This document shows positions 1-7,532 of a stretch of 50,618 nucleotides of DNA, in pieces. The position numbers and the translations under genes are program-made. This stretch comes from Pseudarthrobacter albicanus (lineage in GTDB: Bacteria; Actinomycetota; Actinomycetes; Actinomycetales; Micrococcaceae). The notes beneath the pieces are model-generated. The model made no database searches and was not told where the DNA came from. It saw nothing but the letters and a program-made list of their open reading frames with translations. The DNA is taken from NCBI RefSeq assembly GCF_018224015.1, contig NZ_JAGPOT010000045.1, positions 1 to 50,618 on the forward strand, written 5' to 3'. Position 1 is the first letter of the stretch. Each line of letters begins with the position of its first letter.

Positions 1-320
1 TCCTCGGGCGCCAGCGTGACGGTGACCCCGTTGAGTTCCTCTCTGAAGCCGAGCTGGCAGGAAAGCCTTGAGCCGCATTCCTGGTAGCTTTCGGCCTCGA
101 CGAGAAGTTCCAGTTCGTCCTCGCTGCGTTCGGCCAGGGTGTCGAAGACTTCCTTCTCGAGGAAGACGTGGCATGTGGCGCAGGACGCGGTGCCGCCGCA
201 GGAGGCCAGGACCGGCAGGTCATTGTCCCGGAGGGCCTCCATCATGGTCTGGTCCGGCTCCCATTCGAGGTCATGGCTCGCGCCGTCGCGGTCGATGACG
301 AGGAGTTTGTTGTTGCTCAT
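1..320 (-). CDS. 2Fe-2S ferredoxin, partial (P450 electron carrier)
   Basis: Plant/putidaredoxin-type ferredoxin that should carry electrons from the adjacent FAD reductase to the adjacent P450. The translation from ATG at 320 begins MSNNKLLVIDRDG. It shows the cluster-binding pattern in CGGTASCATC (cysteines in C-x5-C-x2-C spacing), with a fourth cysteine later in SRLSC. The reading frame is still open at base 1, so the C-terminus lies outside the window; 106 codons are visible, which is nearly the full length of the family. The start ATG overlaps the stop of the reductase (ATGA), so the two are translationally coupled as the last genes of the P450-reductase-ferredoxin unit. By position it corresponds to the ferredoxin of a three-component class I P450 system. 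Confidence 0.9.
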   Translation of the reverse strand, partial: MSNNKLLVIDRDGASHDLEWEPDQTMMEALRDNDLPVLASCGGTASCATCHVFLEKEVFDTLAERSEDELELLVEAESYQECGSRLSCQLGFREELNGVTVTLAPE

Positions 321-1648
321 GGGAGTTCCTTTGCGTTCGGGGCTGCCGGGATCACGGCGTCAGCCAGGGCGGCGTCAGCCAAACCGGCGTCAGCCAAATC
401 ACAGTCAGCCAAAACACAGTCAGCCAGGGCGGTGCCGGGGTCGACGGCGAGCGAGGGGTCTATCCGCGCCCCCTGGGCGATCAGTTTCCTGGCCGGCCGG
501 AAGTCGGACAGGCCTGCGATGGTGTCGACGGCGGCGAGCCGCCCGTTCCGGAGATAGACCACCGAGAACTTGCCGTCCTCCGGGGTGCCGCGGACGATGG
601 CGTCGTCGTCGGGGTGGCGGACACCGGCGGTCTGCAGCCGGACGCCATGCTGCACGGTCCAGAACCAGGGGATTTCCGCCTCCGCGGGGGCCTGGCCGGT
701 GATGTGTGCGGCGGCCCGGTCCGCCTGGGCCAGCGCGTTCTGGATGCATTCGAGGCGCTGGCTGGCGCCGTCGGTGGCGCTCGTGAAGCGGGTGACGTCG
801 CCGGTGGCGTAGATTCCGGCACCGGAGGTCCGTCCGTCCCCGTCCACGAGGATCCCGTCCTGGCACTGGAGTCCGGCGCCGTCGGCCAGCTCCTGGTTGG
901 GCACCACGCCGATCCCGGCCAGCACGACGTCGGCCGGGTGAACGGTGCCGTCGGCGGTGACGACGCGTTCGGCCCGTTCCGCTCCTTCGACGGCGGTGAC
1001 CGCGGCGCCAAAGACGAAGCGGACCCCGTTCTGTTCATGGAGCTGTTCGAAGAAGCGGGACACCGGTTCCGAGGTCACGCGGCTCATCACGCGGTCCTGG
1101 AACTCGAGGACCGTGACCTCGCAACCCTTCGCGGCAGCGGCGGCCGCGACTTCCAGTCCGATGTACCCGGCCCCGATGATGACGACCCGGGCGCCGGGGA
1201 CGAGGACGCGTTTGAGGTCGAGGGCATCGTCGCGGGTCCGCAGCGCCTGGACCCCGGGGAGGCCGGCGCCGGGAACGGTCAGGGCCCTGGCACGCGAACC
1301 GGTCGCGATCACGAGCCGGTGGTAGCCGTGGCGGCTGCCGTCGGACAGGAGCACCGTCCGGCCCGGCCGGTCGATGGCGTCGACGGTGAGACCGGCCAGC
1401 CGGTCAATGCGCTTGTCCTGGTAGAACTTCTCCTTGCGCAGCACGGTGGACTGGTCCGGCGCGCTGGCCTTCAGCAGTTCCTTGGACAGCGGCGGGCGTT
1501 CGTAGGGTGTCTCCTTCTCGGCCTCGAGCAGGAGAATGCCTCCCTCCCAGCCGCGGGTCCGCAGTCCCGCTGCGACGGCGACGCCGGAGTGGCCGGCACC
1601 GATGATGACGATCGGATGCTGGGCTTCCGTGGGCTGCTTCTCAGGCAT
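317..1648 (-). CDS. FAD-dependent ferredoxin reductase (NAD(P)H-dependent)
   Basis: Moves electrons from NAD(P)H to the ferredoxin for the P450. The FAD-binding glycine motif is near the N-terminus (VIIGAGHSGVAVAAGLR). A second dinucleotide motif for the nicotinamide cofactor lies in the middle (VVIIGAGYIGLEVAAAA), and the FAD-anchoring GIYATGDV follows. This is the putidaredoxin/rubredoxin-reductase architecture. At 443 residues it is somewhat longer than usual (about 400), because the C-terminus carries a low-complexity tail of ADxxL repeats (DNA repeat at 359-433). The start overlaps the P450 stop by 8 bp and the stop overlaps the ferredoxin start, so all three genes form one operon. Confidence 0.92.
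   Translation of the reverse strand: MPEKQPTEAQHPIVIIGAGHSGVAVAAGLRTRGWEGGILLLEAEKETPYERPPLSKELLKASAPDQSTVLRKEKFYQDKRIDRLAGLTVDAIDRPGRTVLLSDGSRHGYHRLVIATGSRARALTVPGAGLPGVQALRTRDDALDLKRVLVPGARVVIIGAGYIGLEVAAAAAAKGCEVTVLEFQDRVMSRVTSEPVSRFFEQLHEQNGVRFVFGAAVTAVEGAERAERVVTADGTVHPADVVLAGIGVVPNQELADGAGLQCQDGILVDGDGRTSGAGIYATGDVTRFTSATDGASQRLECIQNALAQADRAAAHITGQAPAEAEIPWFWTVQHGVRLQTAGVRHPDDDAIVRGTPEDGKFSVVYLRNGRLAAVDTIAGLSDFRPARKLIAQGARIDPSLAVDPGTALADCVLADCDLADAGLADAALADAVIPAAPNAKELP
359..433 (-). repeat. Five-copy 15-bp in-frame tandem repeat in the reductase C-terminus
   Basis: The heptamer gtcagcc recurs exactly every 15 bases at 359, 374, 389, 404 and 419. On the coding strand it gives consecutive ADCVL, ADCDL, ADAGL, ADAAL and ADAVI units just before the C-terminus. 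Copies differ at a few bases, so expansion was not just now. Function unknown; the region lies outside the conserved FAD and NAD domains. Confidence 0.9.
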
Positions 1649-2903
1649 TGAACTTCTCCAGTTCCACGTGCAGGTGTTCCGGTCCCGAGTTGGTCAGGTT
1701 GTTGCCGCGGACGTATTCGATCGGCTTGTCCGGGTGGAGGGTCAGGGAGCCCAGCTTGGCGGCGAGGAGTTCCACCGTGACTACAGTTTCGAGCCGGGCC
1801 AGCGGGGCGCCGAGGCAGCTGTGAACGCCGTGGCCGAAGCCGAGGTGTCCGTCGGTGTTCCGGTCGATGTCGAAGGTCTCGCCGTCGGGGTACTTGTTGC
1901 TGTCCCTGTTCGCGGCGGCGGGCAGCAGCCGGACGATGGCGCCGGCAGGAATTCCCACCCCGGCAACCTCGACTTCCTCGGTGGTTTTGCGGCTGACGCG
2001 CTGCACCGTGCCGCGGAAGCGGGCCAGTTCCTCGACGAAAAGGTTCGCGTCCGCCGGGTTCTGCCGGATCCGCTCCAGCAGTCCGGGCTGTTCGCTGAAG
2101 ACGCGGAAGGCGTTGGCGAGCAGGATGGTGGTGGTGTCATGGCCGGCGACGAAAACGAAGGCGCACAGTTCCTTGGCTTCCTTCTCGCTGAGCAGGCCGT
2201 CCTTCCACATCCGGGCGATGTGGCCGCCCACGGACTCGTTTTCCTCGCGGTAGAGGCGCTCCATGTTGTCCAGCAGGTACGCGAAGAACTCGAAGGTGCT
2301 CTGTTCGTCGGTTCCCGTCCCCTGGGCGTTGCGGGCCAGCCTGCCGAAGTAGCTGAAGGTCTCGTCGGACCAGAACTTCATCTTTTCGAAGTCCGACGCC
2401 GGCACGTCGAGCAGGGCGCTGATGGTGGACATGCTCAGCGGAATGGCGTAGTCATCGACGGCGTCGCCGCCACCGGCCGCGATCATCGGGTCAAGGTACT
2501 TGTGGGCGTTTTCCCGGACCCGCTCCTCGAAGCGGGCGATCGCCTTCGGCGTGAAGGCCTGCGCGACGACCTGGCGAAGGCGGGTGTGGTTCGGGGCATC
2601 GAACAGGGTCAGGAAGGTCAGCGGCACCGGGTCCACCACCTGGGAGGAGAAGACCTTGGGGGCCCGCATGGCCTTGCGGACGTCGTCATAGCGGGAGATG
2701 AACCAGACATCCGATACCGGCGATGCGGCGCGCAGGACCGGGGCGTGTTCCCGCATCCATTCGTAGTGCGCGTACGGGTCGCCCTGCGTTCCGTCGTCGA
2801 CGACCTTGAACGGCGCCATTCCCTCGGGCCAGGCCAGTTCATGGGAGTACGCGGGCAGCCCTACTGCCTGGGTCGGGCGTTCTGTGGTGGCGGCAGACAT
2901 CAT
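1641..2903 (-). CDS. Cytochrome P450 (candidate cyclohexanecarboxylate hydroxylase subunit)
   Basis: Haem-thiolate monooxygenase of the soluble bacterial class I type, 420 residues. The I-helix oxygen-activation motif is AGHDTTT, the K-helix ExxR is in VEELAR, and the haem-ligand loop is FGHGVHSCLG with the proximal cysteine. There is no membrane segment. Two ATG codons are adjacent; AAGGA on the coding strand sits 2 nt before the first and 5 nt before the second, so 2900 may be the true start. It overlaps the reductase start and lies in one unit with its redox partners. Next to two ring-desaturase-like flavoproteins, an SDR and an MHS transporter, the gene fits the chcAa role (CHCA trans-4-hydroxylation), but the substrate is inferred from context only. 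Confidence 0.9.
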   Translation of the reverse strand: MMSAATTERPTQAVGLPAYSHELAWPEGMAPFKVVDDGTQGDPYAHYEWMREHAPVLRAASPVSDVWFISRYDDVRKAMRAPKVFSSQVVDPVPLTFLTLFDAPNHTRLRQVVAQAFTPKAIARFEERVRENAHKYLDPMIAAGGGDAVDDYAIPLSMSTISALLDVPASDFEKMKFWSDETFSYFGRLARNAQGTGTDEQSTFEFFAYLLDNMERLYREENESVGGHIARMWKDGLLSEKEAKELCAFVFVAGHDTTTILLANAFRVFSEQPGLLERIRQNPADANLFVEELARFRGTVQRVSRKTTEEVEVAGVGIPAGAIVRLLPAAANRDSNKYPDGETFDIDRNTDGHLGFGHGVHSCLGAPLARLETVVTVELLAAKLGSLTLHPDKPIEYVRGNNLTNSGPEHLHVELEKFNA

Positions 2904-3131
2904 TGTCCTTCTTTCGGAGCACGGGGACGGTGGACAGGGATTGAGCGGAGGAGACAGATCCTCCGGCCCGGCGGGGTGGGAACTCCCGCCGGCCTGGACG
3001 GTGATCTATGTCTCAACCCAGAATGCCGGTTGCTCCCCTGCGGCCCCATAGGGCTTCCGTTCAACGGTTGTGAAAGTCCGGAGTGGGCCGTTGCGCACGT
3101 CGACGCCGGTACCGGCACGTGTCGACGCCGG
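2904..3131. promoter_or_regulatory. Regulatory gap upstream of the P450 operon
   Basis: 228 bp without a convincing gene between the IclR stop and the P450 start. It should hold the P450-operon promoter. Visible structure: a 12-bp direct repeat (gtcgacgccggt at 3099-3110 and again at 3121-3132, 22 bp apart, i.e. about two helical turns) enclosing the perfect palindrome gccggtaccggc (3105-3116). I see no clear -35/-10 pair. The second repeat copy runs into the IclR stop codon. Confidence 0.5.
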
Positions 3132-3902
3132 TTATCGGCGGGGCACTGCCCCGGCGGCTTTGAGCGCCCGGGAGATGCCGTGGGCCGCGGTCAGCAGCGC
3201 CGGGACGGTGAAGGGCACGTCCGCTTCATCCCGCGGGACAATGGCGTTCAGGGCGGCGGCGATCGTATCCCCCGGGCCGAAGACCGGCACGGCGATCCCG
3301 GTCCATTCAGTGACGCCGATACCCGGGATGGCGACATAGCCGCGCTGCCGGATCTCCGCGAGGTGTTTCCGGATCAGCGCCGGATCCGTGATCGTGTCCG
3401 GCGCCACCTGCTCCAGGGGGCGGGAGAGAACCTGGTCCTGGAACCCGCGGGAAGAGAAGGCGAGCAGCACCAGCCCGGAGGATGCCGCATGGATCGGCAT
3501 CCTCTGGGCGATGTGCGCCGCGTTCAGCCGGGAGTCCGGCGAAGACAGCCGCTCCACATAGAGCACCGTGCCGTGGTCCACCACGGCCAGCGTGGTGTGC
3601 TGGTGCACGGTGGCCTGGACGTCTTCCATATATGGCAGCGCCACTTCGCGGAGGTTCAGGGCCCTCGACCCCCGCGCGGCAAGTTCCCACATCCGCATCC
3701 CTGACCGCAGGTTCCCGTCCGGGAGCCGCTCGATCAGGCCATGCGCGACGAGGTCGTCCACCAGCCGGTGGGCGGTGGTCAGGGGGAGGTCCGCGCGCCG
3801 GGCGAGGCCGGAAAGCGTCATCGTGGGCAGGTCCCGGTCGAAGGCACTCATCAGCCGCACGACGCGGCTGATCACTGATTCACCCGTGGGGGAATTAGCC
3901 AC
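3132..3902 (-). CDS. IclR-family transcriptional regulator (copy 1)
   Basis: DNA-binding regulator of 256 residues with an N-terminal winged helix-turn-helix (LSGLARRADLPLTTAHRLVDD) and a C-terminal IclR effector-binding domain (HAASSGLVLLAF, then GIAVPVFGP). The start is GTG at 3902, chosen because MANSPTGES aligns with the start of the second IclR copy at 5801. It lies 37 bp downstream of the flavoprotein gene on the same strand and upstream of the P450 unit, as the R gene does in the remembered chc order. It is probably the local regulator of the ring-oxidation genes. It is a clear paralogue of copy 2: the motifs HLAEIRQRG, GIAVPVFGP and GISRAL are shared. Confidence 0.9.
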   Translation of the reverse strand: MANSPTGESVISRVVRLMSAFDRDLPTMTLSGLARRADLPLTTAHRLVDDLVAHGLIERLPDGNLRSGMRMWELAARGSRALNLREVALPYMEDVQATVHQHTTLAVVDHGTVLYVERLSSPDSRLNAAHIAQRMPIHAASSGLVLLAFSSRGFQDQVLSRPLEQVAPDTITDPALIRKHLAEIRQRGYVAIPGIGVTEWTGIAVPVFGPGDTIAAALNAIVPRDEADVPFTVPALLTAAHGISRALKAAGAVPRR

Positions 3903-3939
3903 GGTGACGCCCCCTGCGCTGCCTGCTCAGACGCCCGCC

Positions 3940-5667
3940 TCAGGCACCGGCCGCGCGCGTGATCCCGCGTTCGGCGGCGAGCCTGGCGACGTCGCGTCCG
4001 GCACGGTAGCCGAACACGAGGGCCGGGCCGATGTGTGAGCCGTAGCCCGGGTAGCCGCCGCCGAACACGCTGACGGCTGCCGCACCGACGGCAATCAGGC
4101 CGGGAACCGCGGCTCCCTCTTCGGTGATGACCTCGGAGCGTTCGTTGATGCCGATGCCGGCGAAGGTGCCCAGATCGCCCATCTGGATCTTCGCCGCGTA
4201 GTACGGGCCCGTGCCGACCGGGGCGAGGTTCGGGTTCGGCTTGTGCTCCATATCGCCGCGGAAGTGGTTGTACAGCGTGGAGCCGCGGCCGAAGGCCGGG
4301 TCCTCGCCGCGTTCGGCCGACGGGTTGAACCCGGCGACGGTCGCCTTAAGGCCCTCGGCGTCGATGCCGAGCTTGCCGGCGAGTTCCTCGAGGGTGTCCC
4401 CCTTGACGAGGTAGCCGGTCTTGTAGAAGTAGCCGCGCGGCATCGGCCAGGGCTTGGCATAGCCGATCCCGTACTTGTGCATCGTCCTGGCGTCGCCGAT
4501 CACATACCCGAAGGTCTTGGCCTCGTCCTTGTTGTGCCCGATCATCGTCCCGCCGAAGTCGTGGTAGCTCAGGGCCTCGTTGCCGAATCGCCGGCCGTGG
4601 CGGTCGACGGCGATCAGGCCCGGAAGGCCGATGGCCCGCAGGTGCGGGAAGAGGCGCTGCTTGCCGTTGAGGTATTTGAAGACGGTCACCGGCGCCCAGG
4701 AACCCACGCTGAAGACCGAATTGTCGATGTGCCCGCCGGCGCTGATCGCCAGGTTGGCGGCGTCGCCGCCGTGGCCCAGCGTCGGGGTGAAGTGGTCGTC
4801 GCCGTCGGCGTCGTGCGGGAAGTACTGCTTCCGCAGTTCCTTGTTCCCGGAGAAACCGCCGGCGGCGAGGATGACGCCGAGGCGTGCCGTCACGGTGGCG
4901 GCATGGTCTCCCCCGATAACCGCCCCCGTGATGGTGCCGGCGTCGTCGCGGGTCAGCGACAGGGCCGGCGAGGAATTCCAGAGGCGCACACCCAGGTCGT
5001 CGGCACTCTTGACCATCCGGGTCATCAGCGCGTTGCCGTTGGAACGCAGCACGGGGCGCTGGTAGCGGGCCGCGTCGACCCACGTCCGGAGCAGCTTCCT
5101 GGCCACATAGACGAACGACTTGACCGACTGGTTGACATGGAAGAACTCGTTGATGTCCGGGCCGACCTGCGGCATGTAGCCGAAGACCGTGTAGGAGCTC
5201 ATGTACGGCTGCATCAAAAGCCGCTTGTCCCCGAGCACCCGCGCGTCGACGTCCTGCGGCAGGATCGCCCGTCCCGAGAGCTTTGCCCCGGGCAGGTCCA
5301 TCTTGTAGTCCGGCGACTTCTCCGGGTAGGTGAACTTCACCTCGGTCTCGTTTTCGAAGAAGGAGATGGCTTCCGGCACGGTGTCCAGGAAGTTCCGGAC
5401 GCCGGCCTCGTTGAACGTCTCCGGGGCCAGGTTTTTCAGGTACGTTTCCGCTTCCTCGCGGGTATCGCCCTGCTCCACACCCTGCTTGTTGCCGGGGACC
5501 CAGGCCCAGCCGGCGGAAATCGCCGTCGTGCCGCCGAAGTACTGGTCCTTCTCGGCAACGATCACGCTCAATCCCTGCGAAGCGGCTTTCAACGCTGCGG
5601 CCATGCCGGCCACACCGGAACCGATGACGAGGACATCACAGACAGTCCCGCTCGTGGTCTTACTCAT
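3940..5667 (-). CDS. FAD-binding 3-ketosteroid-dehydrogenase-like flavoprotein (candidate ring desaturase, ChcC2-like)
   Basis: Flavoprotein of the fumarate reductase/KstD superfamily, 575 residues. The ADP-binding motif is at the N-terminus (LVIGSGVAGMAAA), GGTTAISAGWAW follows, and the C-terminal YPGYGSHIGPA matches the KstD Tyr-x-Gly-x-Gly element that helps enolise the ketone. Expected chemistry is alpha,beta-desaturation of a cyclic ketone. The start at 5667 (MSKTTSG) is chosen because GGAG lies 8 nt upstream and the homologous region begins there; the open frame continues further upstream only by chance. It is divergent from IclR copy 2. In the CHCA model it would carry out the second desaturation to 4-hydroxybenzoate; which of the two steps is unproven. 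Confidence 0.87.
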   Translation of the reverse strand: MSKTTSGTVCDVLVIGSGVAGMAAALKAASQGLSVIVAEKDQYFGGTTAISAGWAWVPGNKQGVEQGDTREEAETYLKNLAPETFNEAGVRNFLDTVPEAISFFENETEVKFTYPEKSPDYKMDLPGAKLSGRAILPQDVDARVLGDKRLLMQPYMSSYTVFGYMPQVGPDINEFFHVNQSVKSFVYVARKLLRTWVDAARYQRPVLRSNGNALMTRMVKSADDLGVRLWNSSPALSLTRDDAGTITGAVIGGDHAATVTARLGVILAAGGFSGNKELRKQYFPHDADGDDHFTPTLGHGGDAANLAISAGGHIDNSVFSVGSWAPVTVFKYLNGKQRLFPHLRAIGLPGLIAVDRHGRRFGNEALSYHDFGGTMIGHNKDEAKTFGYVIGDARTMHKYGIGYAKPWPMPRGYFYKTGYLVKGDTLEELAGKLGIDAEGLKATVAGFNPSAERGEDPAFGRGSTLYNHFRGDMEHKPNPNLAPVGTGPYYAAKIQMGDLGTFAGIGINERSEVITEEGAAVPGLIAVGAAAVSVFGGGYPGYGSHIGPALVFGYRAGRDVARLAAERGITRAAGA

Positions 5668-5800
5668 GCTTTTTGCTCCGTTCAGTCGGCCGCACGCATC
5701 AGCGCCGCAACCGGGGTGGAATGCTAAACCCCCAGTACAGCCGGTGACCGGGTCCGGCGTGAGCAGGATTACCATTGAGTGGGAATCCGGAGGAGGATGT
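5668..5800. promoter_or_regulatory. Divergent promoter region between desaturase and IclR copy 2
   Basis: 133 bp separating the two divergent arms of the catabolic island, so it must drive at least the minus-strand desaturase and the plus-strand regulator. It contains gtgaccgg (5744-5751), which recurs inside the palindrome upstream of the SDR gene. A strong Shine-Dalgarno run ggaggagg (5789-5796) serves the TTG start at 5801. Confidence 0.6.
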
Positions 5801-6586
5801 TTGGCCAACTCTGCATCGGGCGAGTCGATCATCGGACGCTTCGTGAAAATCGTCAGCGCCTTCGATAACCGGCACAAGTCCATGAGCGTCGCCGAACTCG
5901 GCCGCCGCACGGGCCTTCCTGTCACCACCACGTACCGGCTGGTCAATGACCTGCTGCTCGAGCGCCTCCTCGAGCGCGAACCCGGCGGGGACGTGCACAT
6001 CGGCACCCGGATGTGGGAGCTGGTGTCCCGCGGATCCAAGATGCTGGGCGTGCGGGAGGCCGCGCTGCCGTTCATGGAGGACGTCCAGGCCGTCGTGCAG
6101 CACTCCACCACCCTGGGCATCCTGGATTCCGATGAGGTCCTGTACATCGAGCGGATCGGCTCCGCCGGGACCATCGTGGACATCACCAAGATCGCCGGCC
6201 GCCTCCCGGTGCATGCGACATCCTCCGGCCTGGTGCTGCTGGCCAATTCCCCGGCGGCCTACCAGGAGATAATCCTGTCCCGGCCCCTGACGAAATACAC
6301 GGAAACCACCCTGACCGATCCCGCCGTGCTGCGCCGCCACCTGGCCGAGATCAGGCAGCGGGGCTTCGCCGCCATGCCCGGGGTGATCGTGCCGGAATCC
6401 AGCGGCATTGCCGTGCCGGTCTTCGGTCCCGACAACACCGTCGTCGCGGCACTGAGTGTCGTGGTGCCGCGGAACGAGGACAACACTGCCGCCCGCGTGC
6501 CGGTCCTGATGGCGGCCGCCCGCGGTATCTCCAGGGCCCTGGGCTGGCGCGGCGAGCTCAAGGGCGCCCTCCGGCAGAGCCACTGA
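5801..6586 (+). CDS. IclR-family transcriptional regulator (copy 2)
   Basis: 261-residue regulator with an N-terminal winged helix (VAELGRRTGLPVTTTYRLVND) and a C-terminal IclR ligand domain (HATSSGLVLLAN, GIAVPVFGPDN). The start is TTG at 5801: ggaggagg lies just upstream and the resulting N-terminus (ANSASGES) matches copy 1 (ANSPTGES). By eye roughly half the residues are identical to copy 1, implying duplication within the cluster. It is the first gene of the plus-strand arm and is followed after 108 bp by the SDR gene. Two related regulators facing the same pathway suggest separate control of the two arms or recognition of different intermediates. Confidence 0.9.
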   Translation: MANSASGESIIGRFVKIVSAFDNRHKSMSVAELGRRTGLPVTTTYRLVNDLLLERLLEREPGGDVHIGTRMWELVSRGSKMLGVREAALPFMEDVQAVVQHSTTLGILDSDEVLYIERIGSAGTIVDITKIAGRLPVHATSSGLVLLANSPAAYQEIILSRPLTKYTETTLTDPAVLRRHLAEIRQRGFAAMPGVIVPESSGIAVPVFGPDNTVVAALSVVVPRNEDNTAARVPVLMAAARGISRALGWRGELKGALRQSH

Positions 6587-6617
6587 GAGTTTCTGTTCCC
6601 GTTCATCGGTAATCGTG

Positions 6618-6631
6618 TGTGACCGGTCACA
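6618..6631. promoter_or_regulatory. Perfect 14-bp palindrome, candidate operator upstream of the SDR gene
   Basis: tgtgaccggtcaca is an exact palindrome 64 bp before the SDR start codon, in the only gap of the plus arm long enough for a promoter. Its core gtgaccgg also occurs at 5744-5751 in the divergent region. An IclR-type operator is the natural guess from context; no site is proven. Confidence 0.45.
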
Positions 6632-6694
6632 GCTCCACTGCCACTCTGGCTAAGACGCAGCAACGGGCTGCAGGAGTCATGAGGAGCAGAGAAC

Positions 6695-7456
6695 ATGAAC
6701 AACGCACACAGCCGGGTCGCCGGCAAGACCGCCGTCGTCACCGGCGGCCGGGGCGACCTCGGCAGTGCCACCGCAGCCCTGCTTGCCGAACACGGCGCAA
6801 AGGTCGCGAGTCTTGACGTGGCAGGCATTCCTGCCGCCGTCACCCACGGAAACATCAGCGAGTACGACGTCGATGTGACCAGCGAGGAGAGCGTCGCGGA
6901 CGCCATCCGCCGTGTCACCGGCGACCTCGGCGCCCCCGACATCCTGGTCAACGCGGCCGGAATCATCGGCCCGGCCGGAGCCTCCCACACCGCCTCCGTC
7001 TCGGACTTCGACACGATCTTCAACGTCAACGTCAAGGGCGTCTGGCTGATGACCAAGTACGTCGTCCCCGGCATGATCGAGAAGGGCGCCGGCAGCATCG
7101 TCAACTTCTCCTCGATCCACGGAATCACGGGCGGCAGGAACGTCCCGCTCTACCACGCCACCAAGGGCGCCGTCCGGCTGCTGAGCAAATCGGATGCTGC
7201 GGCGTACGGCGCCCACGGCATCCGGGTGAACTCCATCCACCCCGGTTCCATGAACACCAGGATGAGCCGCCGCTCCGCAGAACAGTCCGACATCGGCTCC
7301 GATGAGTACTACAAGCAGCTCGTCGGCTCGAACCCGCTGCCCCGGCAGGGCGAACCGGACGAGATCGCCTACGGCGTGCTGTACCTGGCCTCGGACGAAT
7401 CCCGCTTCACCACCGGCTCCGAACTCGTGATCGACGGCGGCTACACCGCCGTCTGA
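6695..7456 (+). CDS. Short-chain dehydrogenase/reductase (candidate 4-hydroxycyclohexanecarboxylate dehydrogenase)
   Basis: Classical SDR oxidoreductase, 253 residues. The cofactor motif is TGGRGDLG near residue 17, NAAG follows, and the catalytic serine is in NFSSIHG. The active-site YHATK holds the Tyr and Lys, and the C-terminus is the usual SELVIDGGYTAV. The start ATG has gaggag 8 nt upstream (6680-6685). Placed between the regulator and the desaturase, it fits oxidation of the P450-generated ring alcohol to the ketone (ChcB role). The remembered chc cluster has two such enzymes for the trans and cis alcohols; only one is present here. A generic sugar or alcohol SDR cannot be excluded from sequence alone. 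Confidence 0.88.
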   Translation: MNNAHSRVAGKTAVVTGGRGDLGSATAALLAEHGAKVASLDVAGIPAAVTHGNISEYDVDVTSEESVADAIRRVTGDLGAPDILVNAAGIIGPAGASHTASVSDFDTIFNVNVKGVWLMTKYVVPGMIEKGAGSIVNFSSIHGITGGRNVPLYHATKGAVRLLSKSDAAAYGAHGIRVNSIHPGSMNTRMSRRSAEQSDIGSDEYYKQLVGSNPLPRQGEPDEIAYGVLYLASDESRFTTGSELVIDGGYTAV

Positions 7457-7532
7457 TGCAGGCTGATCCAGCCCGCACAGCTGCAGCCGCACGGCGGACA
7501 TGTCGAACGCACACTTCCTGAAAGGCAACACC

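Noticed and set aside
359..433. CRISPR array or pentapeptide-repeat fold
   Set aside because: 15-bp units are coding and in frame without spacers. The leucine register does not match the A(D/N)LXX fold consensus.
1536..3704. A 722-codon plus-strand open frame across the P450 and regulator genes
   Set aside because: It is a shadow of GC-rich minus-strand genes: no family features, while the opposite strand encodes clear P450 and IclR proteins.
5668..6246. N-terminal extension of the minus-strand desaturase to 768 residues
   Set aside because: The extension reads through the IclR gene on the other strand. The flavoprotein fold, with a good ribosome site, starts at 5667.
6618..6631. CRP/GlxR binding site
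   Set aside because: The half-sites tgtga/tcaca are right but the spacer is 4 instead of 6 bases.
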